DNA of 64,000 nucleotides from Amylostereum areolatum. Its lineage: Eukaryota > Basidiomycota > Agaricomycetes > Russulales > Stereaceae. Shown here in pieces: positions 34,028-45,382 of the stretch (the first letter of the stretch is position 1; every line of letters starts with the position of its first letter). The position numbers were made by a program, and so were the translations under genes. The stretch is taken from NCBI GenBank assembly GCA_012932865.1, contig SAXG01000084.1, forward strand, positions 1 to 64,000. The letters run 5' to 3'. A model generated the notes under the pieces. That model saw only the letters and a program-made list of their open reading frames with translations. It was not told the DNA's origin and ran no database searches.

Positions 34028-37000
34028 ATGTCTCTAATCCGCCTTCCATCTCCTACCCGTGCCAAGCTGCGGTCCACGCAGATTCTTACTTCCCTCCCGC
34101 AAGCTATCTCTGAGCTCGTTCAAAACGCGCTCGACGCGTCGGCGTCTAGTATTGAAATTGGGGTTGACTGCGAAGGGTGGGAATGCTGGGTGAGGGACGA
34201 TGGCGAGGGTATCAGCACAAACGGACTGGCAGCGCTTGCGAGTGGCCGATACAGTGCGTATGCATGGTCATCACGGAGGATGGGGCTAACTGTGGTTTTT
34301 TTTCGGTAGATACTTCCAAGACGTATGGGCCAGCTTCTGTAGAAAATGTTTCCACGTTTGGTTTTCGAGGCGAAGGTATGTATGTCCGCTGTTGCGTCAT
34401 TTGGTGCTGTGTGTTCACGCTGTCATAGCTCTCGCCTCTGCGGCCGACATATCCTGTCTTGAGATTGCATCCAGGACAGCACGGTCCAGAGAAAGCCGTA
34501 CCATCATTATCAAAGTGAGCTCGCCGCTTTAAAATGCCGGCTCTTGCTCAATATCCGACTCCAGGACGGGAAATGTCTCTACGAAGGTCCTTCGACGCGA
34601 TGGCGCAGAGAACGAGCCGGCACTGTCGTCTGCCTACGGGACATCTTCTATAATGTGTGTCTACCGTAACCCTGGACACCGCGGGGCAACGGGTCTCATA
34701 GTCGTGCAGCTTCCGATCCGGAGAACATCCCACACTGGTCCTGCGAGGACACTCGAGCTCATCCGCAAGGACATCGAGATGTACGCGCTCATGTTTCCTC
34801 GTGTCGCTTTTGCACTAGAGGACGTAGTCAAGTCCCGGGAGGGCGGGTACGAGAAGGGGCGGTTGTTGTCCATACCCAAGGTGTCTCTATCTCTTCGTTA
34901 TCGCTGCGAGCGTAGAACTGAAGTGGTATTGCAGACTTCTTCGACGCTGGCGGCATTCCGACATATTCACGGGAAGGCCCTTGCTGAGGTCGGTGCCGTG
35001 CTCTATCTGCTCCACCAAAAATAATGCGCTCATCGGCTCTCATTGTAGCATGTAGATGAGTTTGAATTATCGGAAGGCGAAATGACCGTCAGTGGATTCA
35101 TCAGTCTCAATGGTGCTCTTTCTAAAGTAAGTGTACGCGAATTTCTACTTACTACATTCCTCTAATCCTCCTGGAGGTCCACCAGTACCTGTGTTAGCAA
35201 CTAAGACCGTACTTTCTCTTCGATGAAGGCTAACGAACTTCCTCGATTGTAGACGTGAACCGCCACCCGCTCTCTCCGTGCCACCTACACCGCCTCATAG
35301 ATTCCCAGTTTGCACGCAGCTCGTTCGCTAAACACGTCAGCCATCCTCTGGTTATGCTGTATTCCTCGCTCACGTATATACAGGCGCTGGACCAAAGCGG
35401 GGAAGCCAACCTTCTGGGTATGTCCTCTCAGACCCTTAACCAATATACAGAGACTGACTCTTTTGCCCAGTCTCACGACGCTCTCCCCGTAAAGCTGAAC
35501 GCAAACCCGTTTATGTGATCAACATCTCCCTTCCCGTGGGCAGCGTCGACAATTACCTCGAGCCAGCCAAAGCAGCCGTCCACCTCCTCGTTCGTCGAAC
35601 GTCCATACTTCGCACTAATACAGAGCTCTGACCGAATAACAGAACGACGAAGCAGTTGCTTCATCCCTAACCTCTGTCGTGCGCTCCTTCCTCCTCCGCC
35701 ACGGGTTCCTATCCGAGGTCAGCGATGCGTCGCCTTCGCCCAGGAAGAAGCGCAAGGTGCACCATGAACGCGAAGAAAGCGGGTTCCTGCCCACTATCAC
35801 GGAGCCCCATGAGACATATACCTCCCAAAGCCAAAGGAATCATCAGGAACCGTTGCACGTCATTCCAGTTCGTTGTTTTATCCGAACTCCAGTATTTTCC
35901 CCTTGGGCTGAGACCTTATACTTAGGACCCACAGCAGGCAGAAATCGAATGGACCGATCCACAGACGGGCGTGTCCTACATCATCGATACCCGTACGGGC
36001 AACTCGTACCAGCGTGATGCGCAACGTTACATTGAGGAGCGCGAAGGTGAAGAAGCTCCATCTTCTGGTCCCAGTAGACGGACGTTGGTGGATACGCGGT
36101 GGTTGCGGAAAGCCAAGGATCCTTCGAACACTGGACCGCCGCCCCAATGGCTCGTGAATGCCCTTCAGGTACCCATATCCCCCGCCGTTGTTGCAAGCCA
36201 CCACTGACCGGAAACACGGAATCCAGGTAAACGGCGCGTACTGTGCACTGGAGCCTGCAGTGCCCACGGTGTCGCAGCCGCACACGCCGGGTGGGGACGG
36301 GTGCATCCACGCGCACCCGTACGCGTCGGGCGACGTTTCCTCCGTCTCTTCGCGCTTCCAGAGGGCGGACCTGTTGCGCGCGCACGTCCTCGGCCAGGTG
36401 GATCGCAAATTCATTGCTTGCACGCTCGACAAGGACGATGGGGCACGGGTGCTTGTTGTGGTCGACCAGCACGCAGCGTCGGAGCGCGTCAGAGTCGAAC
36501 GGTTTTTGAGCGGGCTGTGTACGGGGTATCTTGGGGATGGGGCACAGAGGGTGGATGTGCGCCCTGTGAGGGCTGTTATGTTGACCGAGGCGGAGGTGGG
36601 GAGGTTGTGGGAGGGTGGGGCAGGGGAGGTGCTGAAAAGGTGGGGGTTCGGCCTCGTGAGGGTGGAGGGCGAGGAGGATGTGGGGAAAGTGCTCGTGAGC
36701 CATGTCCCGGAGGTGGTGAGCGAGAAGGTTATCGTTTATTTCTTCTAGCTTTCAAGAGCGACGGCTGACCCGATGTCCGACAGCTCCTCGTGGGCGAAGA
36801 ACTTCGCGATTTGCTCAAGAGTTTTCTGGCCACGTGGGAGATGGAAGATATGCCGCCGATGACTCAAACCCAAAAGTCACCCGGAGCCCATGTCAACGAC
36901 GAAAGAGAAGAGTCCGACGAGGCGTTCAGGTGGCAAAAAGCGTTGAGGTGGTGCCCCCGCGCGCTCATCGAGCTCGTCAATTCGCGCGCCTGTCGTGGTG

Positions 37001-37281
37001 GGCTTTCTTCCCATGCATCTTTCCTCCCCGGTGGCTAACTATGCGTTGGCTGCGTAGGTGCGATCATGTTCAACGACTCCCTGACGCAGGACCAATGCGA
37101 GCGGCTCCTCGCCCAGCTCGCGTGCACCGCGTTTCCGTTCCAATGCGCGCACGGCCGGCCGTCGCTCGTGCCGCTTGCGAGTGTTGCGTCCAATGCTGGT
37201 GCGCGGAGAGGGAGAAGGGGCGGGAAGGTGCTGTGGGAGCGGCTGAAGCGGGGTAAGGGCGGCGGTCATAGAACGTCGTAA
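34028..37281 (+). CDS. MLH3: DNA mismatch repair protein MLH3
   Basis: MutL homologue that pairs with MLH1 to form MutL-gamma, the endonuclease acting in meiotic crossover formation and in repair of small loops. The N-terminal GHKL ATPase motifs are ELVQNALDASASSIEI, RDDGEGI and FGFRGEALASAADI. Then come DGKCLYEGPSTRW, GTVVCLRDIFYNLPIRR, and YVNRHPLSPCHLHRLIDSQFARSSF. A variable, charged middle (KKRKVHHEREESGF) leads to the C-terminal domain with the metal-binding endonuclease motif VVVDQHAASERVRVE (DQHAxxExxxxE), RALIELVNSRACR and CAHGRPSLVPL, the partner of the family's CPHGRP. About a dozen short introns. Both ATPase and endonuclease motifs are intact, so it is probably functional. The start was chosen by agreement with the MLH3 N-terminus (MSLIRLPSPTR). 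Exon borders between 35000 and 36000 are approximate. Confidence 0.92.
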
Positions 37282-37428
37282 GGGTATATCCGGGACAAAA
37301 AGTGTGGTAGCCAATACAATGGTGTGGTATAAATCTAGAATACATCATGTATCATGGACATTAGTGCAACCCTCGTCACCGAGAGGCGATAGTCTGGAAT
37401 CTCAAAAGTCCATTAGATCGACACCACC

Positions 37429-38289
37429 TTAGATCGTCGCTGGCAGCGCATCCATCTTCGCCTTGAGCCCATCCAAAAACGCATACGAATCCAGCACGCT
37501 CATCGCACAACGTGGACATGCCGACTCCCGCGCCGCCTCCATCAAAAACTGCAGTCCGAACACGACCTCCGTCGTCGGTCTTCGTCCTACCTCCTCCTTC
37601 GCGCGCGAGCGCCACTCGCTCCACCACTTGGGCGTCGCGTACGAGCGCGTGGAGTTGAACTGCGCGCCGTTGCATTGCATGCAGCGCACACGCTCACCAG
37701 ACGCATCCGCCTCAGCGAGCACGCTCTGCGCGGCGGTCGCGCGGGTGCGGTGCAGGTTGAGCAGGCGGTGGTACGCGTAAGCGGTGATGTGTTTGAGGTC
37801 GTCGCAGAGCGGACCGTCGAGGATGGTCATCCCGAGCGAGTGGCGTGACGCGAGTCGGGCCTCGTCTTCGAGCTCGAAGCGGGACGCGATGGCGTACACG
37901 CGGACGGGCGAGGAGGCGAGGAACTGTGGCGCTACCAGTATGTAGCGCATGCGGTCGAGGGCGGATGTCATCTCGTATTTGGCCGCGGCGGTAAGGACGG
38001 GCACAAGTTCGTCGAGGGATGTGATGGAAGGGTCTGGGACGGGGTATATGAACTTGAAGAGAGCGTTTAGGACGGGGGCATCTTCTGCGGCTTCGATGAT
38101 AGGCAGCTCATCTTTGCAAGAGGAGGAAACGGGCGGTTGCGGGAGAGAGAACATGCTGGCGAAGAATGGCGAGGACATGCTCAGGATGCATTTGTGCAAC
38201 CTAAAGTCGCTTGGAAGAGATCCACTTGATCGTAGGATGACATCGGCATCGCAATAGTCGAACGAAGGGTCGGATGAAGTGTGAACCAT
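37429..38289 (-). CDS. BTB/POZ domain protein, single exon
   Basis: A 286-residue protein with an N-terminal BTB/POZ fold: DADVILRSSGSLPSDFRLHKCILSMSSPFFASMFSLP is the classic first half, followed by LNALFKFIYPVPDPSI and a helical region VLTAAAKYEMTSALDRMR. BTB domains dimerise and often recruit targets to Cullin-3 ubiquitin ligases. The C-terminal part contains two Cys pairs (CMQC and CPRC) with no domain I can name. Such stand-alone BTB proteins are numerous in agaricomycetes. It is uninterrupted by introns, unlike its neighbours. A TATA-like TATATATA lies about 45-55 bases upstream of the start. Confidence 0.85.
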   Translation of the reverse strand: MVHTSSDPSFDYCDADVILRSSGSLPSDFRLHKCILSMSSPFFASMFSLPQPPVSSSCKDELPIIEAAEDAPVLNALFKFIYPVPDPSITSLDELVPVLTAAAKYEMTSALDRMRYILVAPQFLASSPVRVYAIASRFELEDEARLASRHSLGMTILDGPLCDDLKHITAYAYHRLLNLHRTRATAAQSVLAEADASGERVRCMQCNGAQFNSTRSYATPKWWSEWRSRAKEEVGRRPTTEVVFGLQFLMEAARESACPRCAMSVLDSYAFLDGLKAKMDALPATI

Positions 38290-38560
38290 GGCGGGTGCAG
38301 GGGGAAATGAAAGGTGGGAAATACACAGGGGACGCGGTATATATACTGGAAGGAAGGTCCATTACTACGTCCCCAAGAGCCGAAATGCGACACCTACGTA
38401 CAGGCACAGCCCACCACTCCCGCATTGACTCCTATCCTGTCCGTGAAGCACCACATCCCAAGGAGCTCAATGGTCTGAAACCTTGCAGGGTAGGGGCTGC
38501 AACGCACAGTCAACCTCATTAGTCACTTTGCGCGCGACCCATACACATGCGACCTACGTT

Positions 38561-40159
38561 CTAGCGCCGCCGGTCGCGGCCACGGTCGTCTCGTCTGTGA
38601 TAGTCCCGATCTCTGCTTCGACTGCGACGGCGTTCGTGGCCGCGGTCGCTGTGTGAGTGCCTGCTCCTCGACACAGGGGAAGGTGAACGTCGTGGGCGGA
38701 CCCTGTCTCGGTTTGGCACAGGGCTTCGACTACGGCTTCTTCTTTGGCGCTTGGAGGTGTGACGGTCTTCCGGAACATCGAACACCATCCCATAGGAGTC
38801 ATCGTCTCGGCGGTCGGCATCCCTGTATCGACGCGTGGGCTCGAGGTCGTCCCGACCTCCAAATCCGCCTCGTGATCCGCCCCTGCCACCCCTGCCGCCG
38901 CCACGACCCATCTTCGGACCAGTTGTGGGGTTGTTTGACCACGATGTGTTGAGGCGCGCCACTGATTGCGAGCTAGATAGTGAGAAAGATGTAAGAGTGA
39001 GGTGCGCTGCATAACAAGGGACGGAACTTACAAGTCGACCCATATGCGCCTGTCATCCACCAGTACATTCTGCATTTTGAAGTACGCCTAGGGGCGTCAT
39101 TGTGAGACCATGTCGGAAAGCCGCAAGAATGAGAAGGTCTCACCTGTTCCGCTTCCTCGCGCTTGTCGAACTCGATGAATGCGTATTGAAGCGAGTCGCC
39201 GGTTTTTTTGTCGCGGATCACTTGACAGCTCATGATGGTACCGAAGCGGGAGAAGATGAGCTCGAGGTCTTCGTCGCGGGTGACCGGGTTGAGCTTGCAG
39301 ACGAAGAGCACGTTCTCCGGTGGGCGTACGTTCGCGAAGGGGAGGTCGCCGACCATCTCGAGCGTCAGCGCGGACGCCTCTGCTGCCTTCTGTCGACGCT
39401 GTTTCTCCGCTTCATCCTCTGGGAGTTCCTCTAGTGGATCTTCATCTTCGGCAATGCGGGTGGAGTTGTCGACGGGGCGGGTAGGGGCCGCGTCGGGAAT
39501 GACAAGGCCTGGAGGGTCAGGGAACGGGTCATCTAGGTGCAAGGTTAGCCGAATACGGTGATGGATGGACTGGGGGACGCACCGAGGACGACGACATGTC
39601 GTATCCGCACGTCCTTGAACGGCCTGCCCTGCTGGTCCACGAACACCTCGTTGAGCTTGTCGAGCGTGTCCATTCCCTCAACCACATGCCCGAAAACCGC
39701 ATGTTTGCCGTCCAGGTATTCGATACCATCCGCCAGCGTTATGAAGAACTGGCTCCCACAGCCGCCTGCGGGTTGTCCTTCAATAGAAGGCGCGACGGCC
39801 ATAGAGACCGTGCCTTTCTCTGTGTGCTTGAGCCGGGGGAAAATCTCGGGGGGGAAATATCGTGGAACGTCCTTCTCGCCTTGTTGAGAGGCTACCAGCG
39901 ACCAGATGGACTCTCCGCCGGTACCTGTCGCTGTTGGGTCTCCGGCCTGTGCCAGAAAGTCCTTCGAAACTGCACAAGCGTTCATGTTCAGACAGAGTGA
40001 GCCGAAAGCACGAGAACACGTCGCACCGTTGAAAAACGCATTGAGGTTGTAGTAATATATCTTGCACAGCTTGAGAAAGTTCTCGCATGTCTTTGGGCAT
40101 GCGTCAACCTCAAGATCGATAACGATGTCTCCAAGAGATGTTTCGAGGAGTAATGACAT
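38561..40159 (-). CDS. Peptidyl-prolyl isomerase-like 4 (cyclophilin plus RRM)
   Basis: Nuclear cyclophilin of the PPIL4/Cyp6 class, linked to spliceosome function and RNA polymerase II C-terminal-domain regulation. The N-terminal cyclophilin domain has [53 protein letters not shown], and [22 protein letters not shown]. An acidic linker leads to an [28 protein letters not shown] (RNP2 region), [21 protein letters not shown] (RNP1) and [15 protein letters not shown]. The C-terminus is a Gly/Arg patch followed by an Arg-Ser/Asp-rich tail as in human PPIL4. Four introns; the first (60 nt, within 39970-40040) is in frame and stop-free, so it can be mistaken for coding. Length and domain order agree with the family. 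Confidence 0.93.
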
Positions 40160-40889
40160 GGCGAATGGTGGGTTGCGTCAATTGTGCCGGTGGGCACCCA
40201 CGGCTCTGGAAGACCTTGGTTGAGGGTGGTCCGTGGATTTGTCCAAAAAACAAACGGGCGCGAATCGAAGCACAGGTACTCTTGTTATATCTTCAATCCG
40301 TGAAATGTGGTGCTATAGCGGGCACCGATGGAGGAAAGAGCGGTGGGTGCTGGTCGTGGTCGTGGTCGTGGTAGGAGACAGGCAGATGGAGAGCACGTGA
40401 CGGTGGCGCCCAAACGAGATTGAATTCTCAAACTTGGACTCGAACGTCGACATCGTTGACTCTGAGTAGGTTTCTCTCTGTTGCTCTCGACAGGCTCTTG
40501 ACCTCTTCTTCCGAAGATCTCGACGGCCGTGATTACGTCGAGCTTAATCAGACACAACTGAATTTTTGAAGAGCCAGGCCGGGCCAGCATCTCACGGGGC
40601 GATTACAATGAGCGAACCGTCCGACCATCGCATTCTGAATTCTCCGTTCTCTCTAAGACGCGTCAACCTCGGAAACCTCTCTCTTATCCAAACCTCTTGG
40701 CAATAACAGGTTTCTCCGTATCGCTGCTTTCACTCGTTCCAGCTCGGTATGCGGTGAGGTCTTGGCGTTCAGAAGAGGGCTCCTGAGGTGCACGAGTATG
40801 TCATCTGCGCTGTCGAGCTTCTATCTGTCGGATATACTGGAAGGTATAAAACCGCTATTGGTACATGCGGGGACGCTTGAGATCCGACC
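40160..40889. promoter_or_regulatory. Divergent region between PPIL4 and the LPMO, with LPMO TATA box
   Basis: 730 bases between oppositely directed genes. TATAAAA at 40845-40851 lies about 40 bases upstream of the LPMO start, consistent with an inducible secreted-enzyme promoter. A short GTGGTC repeat is seen near 40352-40372. No gene. Confidence 0.55.
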
Positions 40890-41989
40890 ATGAGGCTAAC
40901 ATTTTCTCTGCTCCTTTCAGCGGCGCTCGCTCGTGCTCACTGTATGTGTTCATTGGCTGTATCATCCAAAGGTCATCTCATATGCCTGCGCTCTAGTCAC
41001 GATGCAGTACGTCTGGCTAGACGGAGTACGTGCTTTCGCTTCTTTCTGCCCACATTGGTACCAATGATGACCGTCGCAACAGACCGACGAAGGCCAGAAC
41101 AACTACATTCGCGCCCCACCAAGCAACAACCCCGTCACAGACGTCACCTCCACCGACTTGACCTGCAACGTCAACGGTCTTTCTGGTGCGAGCGTAGATA
41201 CAATCTCTATCGACTCCGGAGCCACGGTTCGTATTTCCCTCACGTATCCTCGCCCGGCTCTCACCGCGGACGATAGATCACTTTCGAGTGGCACCAACAT
41301 GCCCAACGCACCGGCGAGGACGCCATCTCCGGTGGCCACAAGGGCCCAGTGCAAGTGTATATCGCGAAGGCACCGACGGCCGCCGCCGGGTTCGATGGTC
41401 AGGGGAGCGTCTGGACAAAGATATATTCCTCGGGTCTCCTGAACCCTTCGACGTCTGAGTGGGCTACGGACATGGTCAACGCCAATGCTGGTAGGTGCCC
41501 TTGATGCTGCTGTGCAATGTCCGTGTCGGTAATATAAACACTTTCAGGCAAGCATGCCGTGACTCTCCCGACGAGCCTTCCCGCTGGCGATTACCTCCTC
41601 CGCGCTGAGATCGTACGTTCCTCTGTCCTCCGCACGCATATCCGTACGTCACCAACGGACGCCATTTGTAGATTGCTCTTCACGTCGCTCAGTCCTACCC
41701 TGGCGCCCAATTCTACATCGGTTAGTCCAGTTTTTACCCACCCGGCTCGAGCTCGCTCACCGTGCGCTACTTTACAGGCTGTGCTCAAGTGACAATCCAG
41801 AGCGGTGGAAGTGCTCGTCCTCCGACCATCGCCATCCCTGGGGGATATAAGTCCACAGACCCTGGTATCACGGTAAGCGCTAGCATGCTCCCGAACGCGC
41901 ACGGCCTTTGACGCTGCACTTTCCAGGTCAACATATACAACAACTTACAGAATTACACCGCTCCTGGCGGCGCGGTGTGGTCTGGGTGA
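40890..41989 (+). CDS. AA9 lytic polysaccharide monooxygenase (formerly GH61)
   Basis: Secreted copper enzyme that oxidatively cleaves cellulose or hemicellulose chains. The signal peptide MRLTFSLLLSAALARA is cleaved before His1, giving mature HFTMQYVWLDG; His1 is the first ligand of the copper histidine brace. The second part of the site lies in FEWHQHAQR, with GGHKGPVQVYIAK following as in the family. The axial tyrosine is in PGAQFYIGCAQV. The chain ends NIYNNLQNYTAPGGAVWSG, so it is the catalytic domain alone, without a cellulose-binding module or linker. Several short introns; one lies directly after the His1 codon. The exon between about 41006 and 41035 is short. No defect seen. Substrate and regioselectivity cannot be told from this. 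Confidence 0.93.
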
Positions 41990-42968
41990 GGGGGTAGCCA
42001 TGGGATCTTTACATACAAACTTCGTCAATGAGCTTCCGAGTCTGGCCTCTCTGTAATCATATACCCTCCCGTGGCTTCGGCTGTACGGTGATGACCTACC
42101 AAATGAACAAGGACTTTATCAGGAGAATAATATGACCTGCTTAGGTATCGAACCTAAGAACAATTCCCCTCCGAGTTGATTGTGTGAAGTCTGACATTAT
42201 GAATCCACTGGCATGCTCCGAGTCATTGCTCACTGGCACGGAATCCGGATCCTTGCTCTGCCCTTTCAACCTTGTACCCTCCCCCTTTCCTTCTACATGC
42301 AAAAAGGGATGAGCACCGCAGGTCTCGAGCCTGTAATCTCCTGATCCCGTCCTCGCGGTCGTAGTCAGACGCGATGCCATTTCTCCAGGCGGCCATTTGT
42401 TGATGTGGAACAGATAAGTAGCAATAAAGCTTGAAACCTCTGATGAGGCACTCAGAGCAAGTATATCTGTTGGCTCGCGTAGTTTACGTGGGTTTCGAGC
42501 ATATTAATTATCCTATTTTTCCTTCTACTAAGTTTTAGGGACTGGGGGGTTGGGTTGTGCAGGGGGAGTCGGGAGGAAGGGACCGATGGATGGGCCCACG
42601 GAAGATGCCGAGCGGTTGCACAGATTCCGGCTGTCTCCAGTACTTATCGTGTTGTACTAATAGTCAGAAAGTTAAACATTTGAACGGACGCGCTACATAG
42701 CGTTGTGGCGTGGCGCCGTGGCACTGAGGCGTGGCGCCATGGCGCCATGGCGGCGCGTTGAAGCTAGTTCTCAGTTAACTTCCCGTGGCGCCATGGCGGT
42801 CGCCACGTCAAGCATTCCAGAGTCTTTGAAGAGACTTTCGCGCCATGGCGCCATGGCGCTGTGGCGGGTCCTGTGTATATAAGTCGTGTGCGCAAAGCCC
42901 CGACTTGAATCTAAGTTCCCCCGCCCCCGCCCCCGCCCCCGCCCATCTCCCATCCACCTCCATAGATT
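41990..42968. other. Spacer holding repeats and the KDZ promoter
   Basis: No gene from 41990 to 42968. From about 42700 the sequence becomes an array of GGCGCCATGG-type palindromes, followed by a TATATAA box (42876-42882, about 87 bases before the transposase start) and a (CCCCCG)n run at about 42918-42945. This may be the left flank or subterminal part of the KDZ element. I could not find the element's terminal inverted repeat. Confidence 0.5.
42704..42868. repeat. GCGCCATGG palindrome array upstream of the KDZ transposase
   Basis: Within 165 bases the palindromic unit GGCGCCATGGCGCC or a close variant occurs four or five times. The copy at 42840-42859, GCGCCATGGCGCCATGGCGC, is a perfect 20-base palindrome. 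Such arrays often act as transposase or repressor binding sites near element ends; that role is inference. Confidence 0.8.
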
Positions 42969-45172
42969 ATGTCGCTTTCTACTCTTATTTCTCCTCTGCT
43001 TGTCCACTCTGACGGCCTTGCTGAGACCGTTTCGGTTGATGCTCTTCTTCTCTTTTTTCGACTTATCGCGCAGCTGAAGGAACGCCTTTCCTGGCACTGC
43101 GCCTCCTCCTACTCCGGCCCTCCTCACCGCTTACCCTCCAACGTCGTCGGCTTCTTAGCGTCTGCCTTACATCTCGACCCTTCCGTCGTCACCGATCTTT
43201 GGGCCATTTACCAAGACCTTGCATGGTCGATGACTACTGCGGACGGCTCTTTGCAAGGGAGGTATCGAGCGGGAGATCTTCTGGACGTTTTCATGCACCA
43301 CGGACTGCCCTTCGATATTGGTGAGTGCTAATATTTGACTTTTTTTTCTAACCGTAATTTACTGACGTAGTCTCGTAAGGCTTTGGCGACCTTTACCCTC
43401 CGACACGGGTTTGCTTCAACCCCCTGTGCACGGCACCAGGACCTGGCCAAGCACAGATACCCCGCGATCTCTCCAAGATCGAGTTCATCCGCGTCGTCCA
43501 TTTTACCAGAGAATACGGTCCCGTCCCCGTGCTATCTTTCTCGGCAACGTGCCGAAGTATGCCTTATTTACCTTGTAAACCTTCCGCTCAGGGCTAATAA
43601 GTTGTATGTACCAGATTGTGGGACACACTATTATCCAACTTATTACGTCCACGGTCACGCCTCCAACCGGAAGCGCACATACTATCCGGGTTCACCATCG
43701 ACCATTCATGTCACCAAACATATTTTTGTCGAGACCTCCCTCTGCATGCGATTCACAAACTCGATGGTTTGCGCCTGGTGAGTCTTTCGAGTCGACCTTG
43801 ATATGAACCTTAAACTGACCATCAGATTAGGGTTTCCGCGAGCAATAACGGACGCATATACGACTTGGAACACGGCGAAGCACGAGTCCGCTTCCCAGCT
43901 GCTTGGTCCGTCTCTCCGTCGATGACCGTCACCATCGTCTGGGACGCGTTTTTCCTTCTCGCTTTGATCAGAGACCACAAGGAGCGCGGCGATCAGCTTC
44001 GCCTATCCAATGTCGGTGATCAGTCAAAGCGTCTTGAGGAAGCCCTCAACGCACGGAACAATCTCATGGCAGGACAAGGCCAGGAGTGCTGGAATCATGC
44101 GTGTGATCGATGCTGCGCCATAGAAGTCAAGGGTGAACTCGATGAGCCCAGTACGTCCCATTCGACACTTGTGTTTGGATCCTGTCTGACCTTCCCCTAC
44201 TAGGTGTAATGCGCGCCGTTGTTATGGACGGCGTTACAGTCGGTCGGCCGTGCTGCAATGTGCATGATTGCCAGGGCAAGCTACCTTCCCAGCGAGCAAG
44301 ATTCTGTGACGAGCACTCGTACAAGGACAAGCTTTGCGTCGTTGATGGATGTGATGCAGACGCTGGTGTGGGTTTCCGCACTTGCTCTGACGCATCCCAC
44401 CGCCGCTTGGAGGACACGAAGGACCAGTCCGCGCTATTTCAACTGCGACGCCGCCTTGAACGCCAGAAGTTGTTGCGGGCAGAAGAAACTGGCGAGGGCG
44501 AAACGGAGGAGCTGCTAGAGGTGGAAGAAGGGATGGGATGCCCGGACAAGTCGGATGCAGGGAACGTGAAGTTGCGGGCACGGTTTGGGCGGCGTCGCAC
44601 TCACAACGAGCAGCTGTGTGTTGCGACGTGTGGTGTAATGCTGGGCCGCGCGACTTTTTTTGGGTCGGAGGCGATTAACGGCGCTCGAGTGAGTAAATTC
44701 TTTCGGTGTCGTTCTGTTCATTGTCTCACACTTAGTGCAGGAGTTCCTGCACGGTCTTTTCCCCACGAAAAATTCCCTCCCACAAGTCATCTTCTACGAC
44801 AACGCCTGCAGCCTGCAGAAGCATATCATTGCGGAAGGTGACACTCACTTCTCCAATTGCGCTTTACCGGTTGACGTGTTTCACATGAAGACGAAGCATA
44901 AAGACTCCGACGATTTCTGTGGACAGCACTGTAACCCGGCGCTGTTCCCAGACCTCGTGGTGCATGGTCGTTGGCGATTCAACTCGTCAGCCGCGGAGAT
45001 GGCGAACTCGTGGTTTGTTGGATATCAGGCGATTGTGAGGGAGATGAGGGAGGTGCGATATGATTACTTCTTGGACGAGATGGTGAAGTTGCGCAACCGT
45101 ATGATCGTGGACGATCTTCGCAAAACCGGCGCCCATCCGTTTCATCTGTCTAGGGACTACTTACTGTCTTAA
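42969..45172 (+). CDS. KDZ transposase with cysteine-cluster (CxC) N-terminal region
   Basis: DNA transposase of the Kyakuja-Dileera-Zisupton class, massively expanded in basidiomycetes. Exons: 42969-43320, 43380-43556, 43615-43777, 43831-44150, 44204-44688, 44741-45172, joining to 642 aa. The N-terminal half has zinc-type cysteine pairs (VCFNPLCT; ATCRNCGTHYYPTYYV, the latter assembled across an intron). A second cluster follows the catalytic start: VMDGVTVGRPCCNVHDC, RFCDEHSYKDKLCVVDGCDA, FRTCSDASHR. The RNase-H-like core shows VVMDG, KLRARFGRRRTHNEQ, VIFYDNACSLQKH, VDVFHMKTKHKDSDDFC and FNSSAAEMANSW. The full reading frame is open, so the enzyme may be active. It converges on the TET/JBP gene, with 210 bases between the stops. 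The length fits CxC-type KDZ proteins. Confidence 0.85.
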
Positions 45173-45382
45173 TATCCATTACATGCACATTTATAACTAT
45201 GCTATTTAAACTCATGTGTTGGCTGCTATTAACCTCGCTCTTGATCGCCGCGTGTGGTTTGTGTGTAAGAAATTGGTACGCAAGTTGCGAGTCACAGTTC
45301 GTCGTTCGACGCGTCTCGGTCGATCTTCGTACATGCTGTTCACTCCGTACGCGTCTGACTCCATAATCTATTATGGCGTGCC

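Noticed and set aside
35981..36703. 240-residue minus-strand frame in MLH3
   Set aside because: Antisense shadow of the MLH3 C-terminal exons; no recognisable domain.
42141..42420. Possible tRNA or small RNA gene near the LPMO 3' side
   Set aside because: A TATCGAACCTAAG-like string resembles a T-loop, but no full cloverleaf can be drawn.
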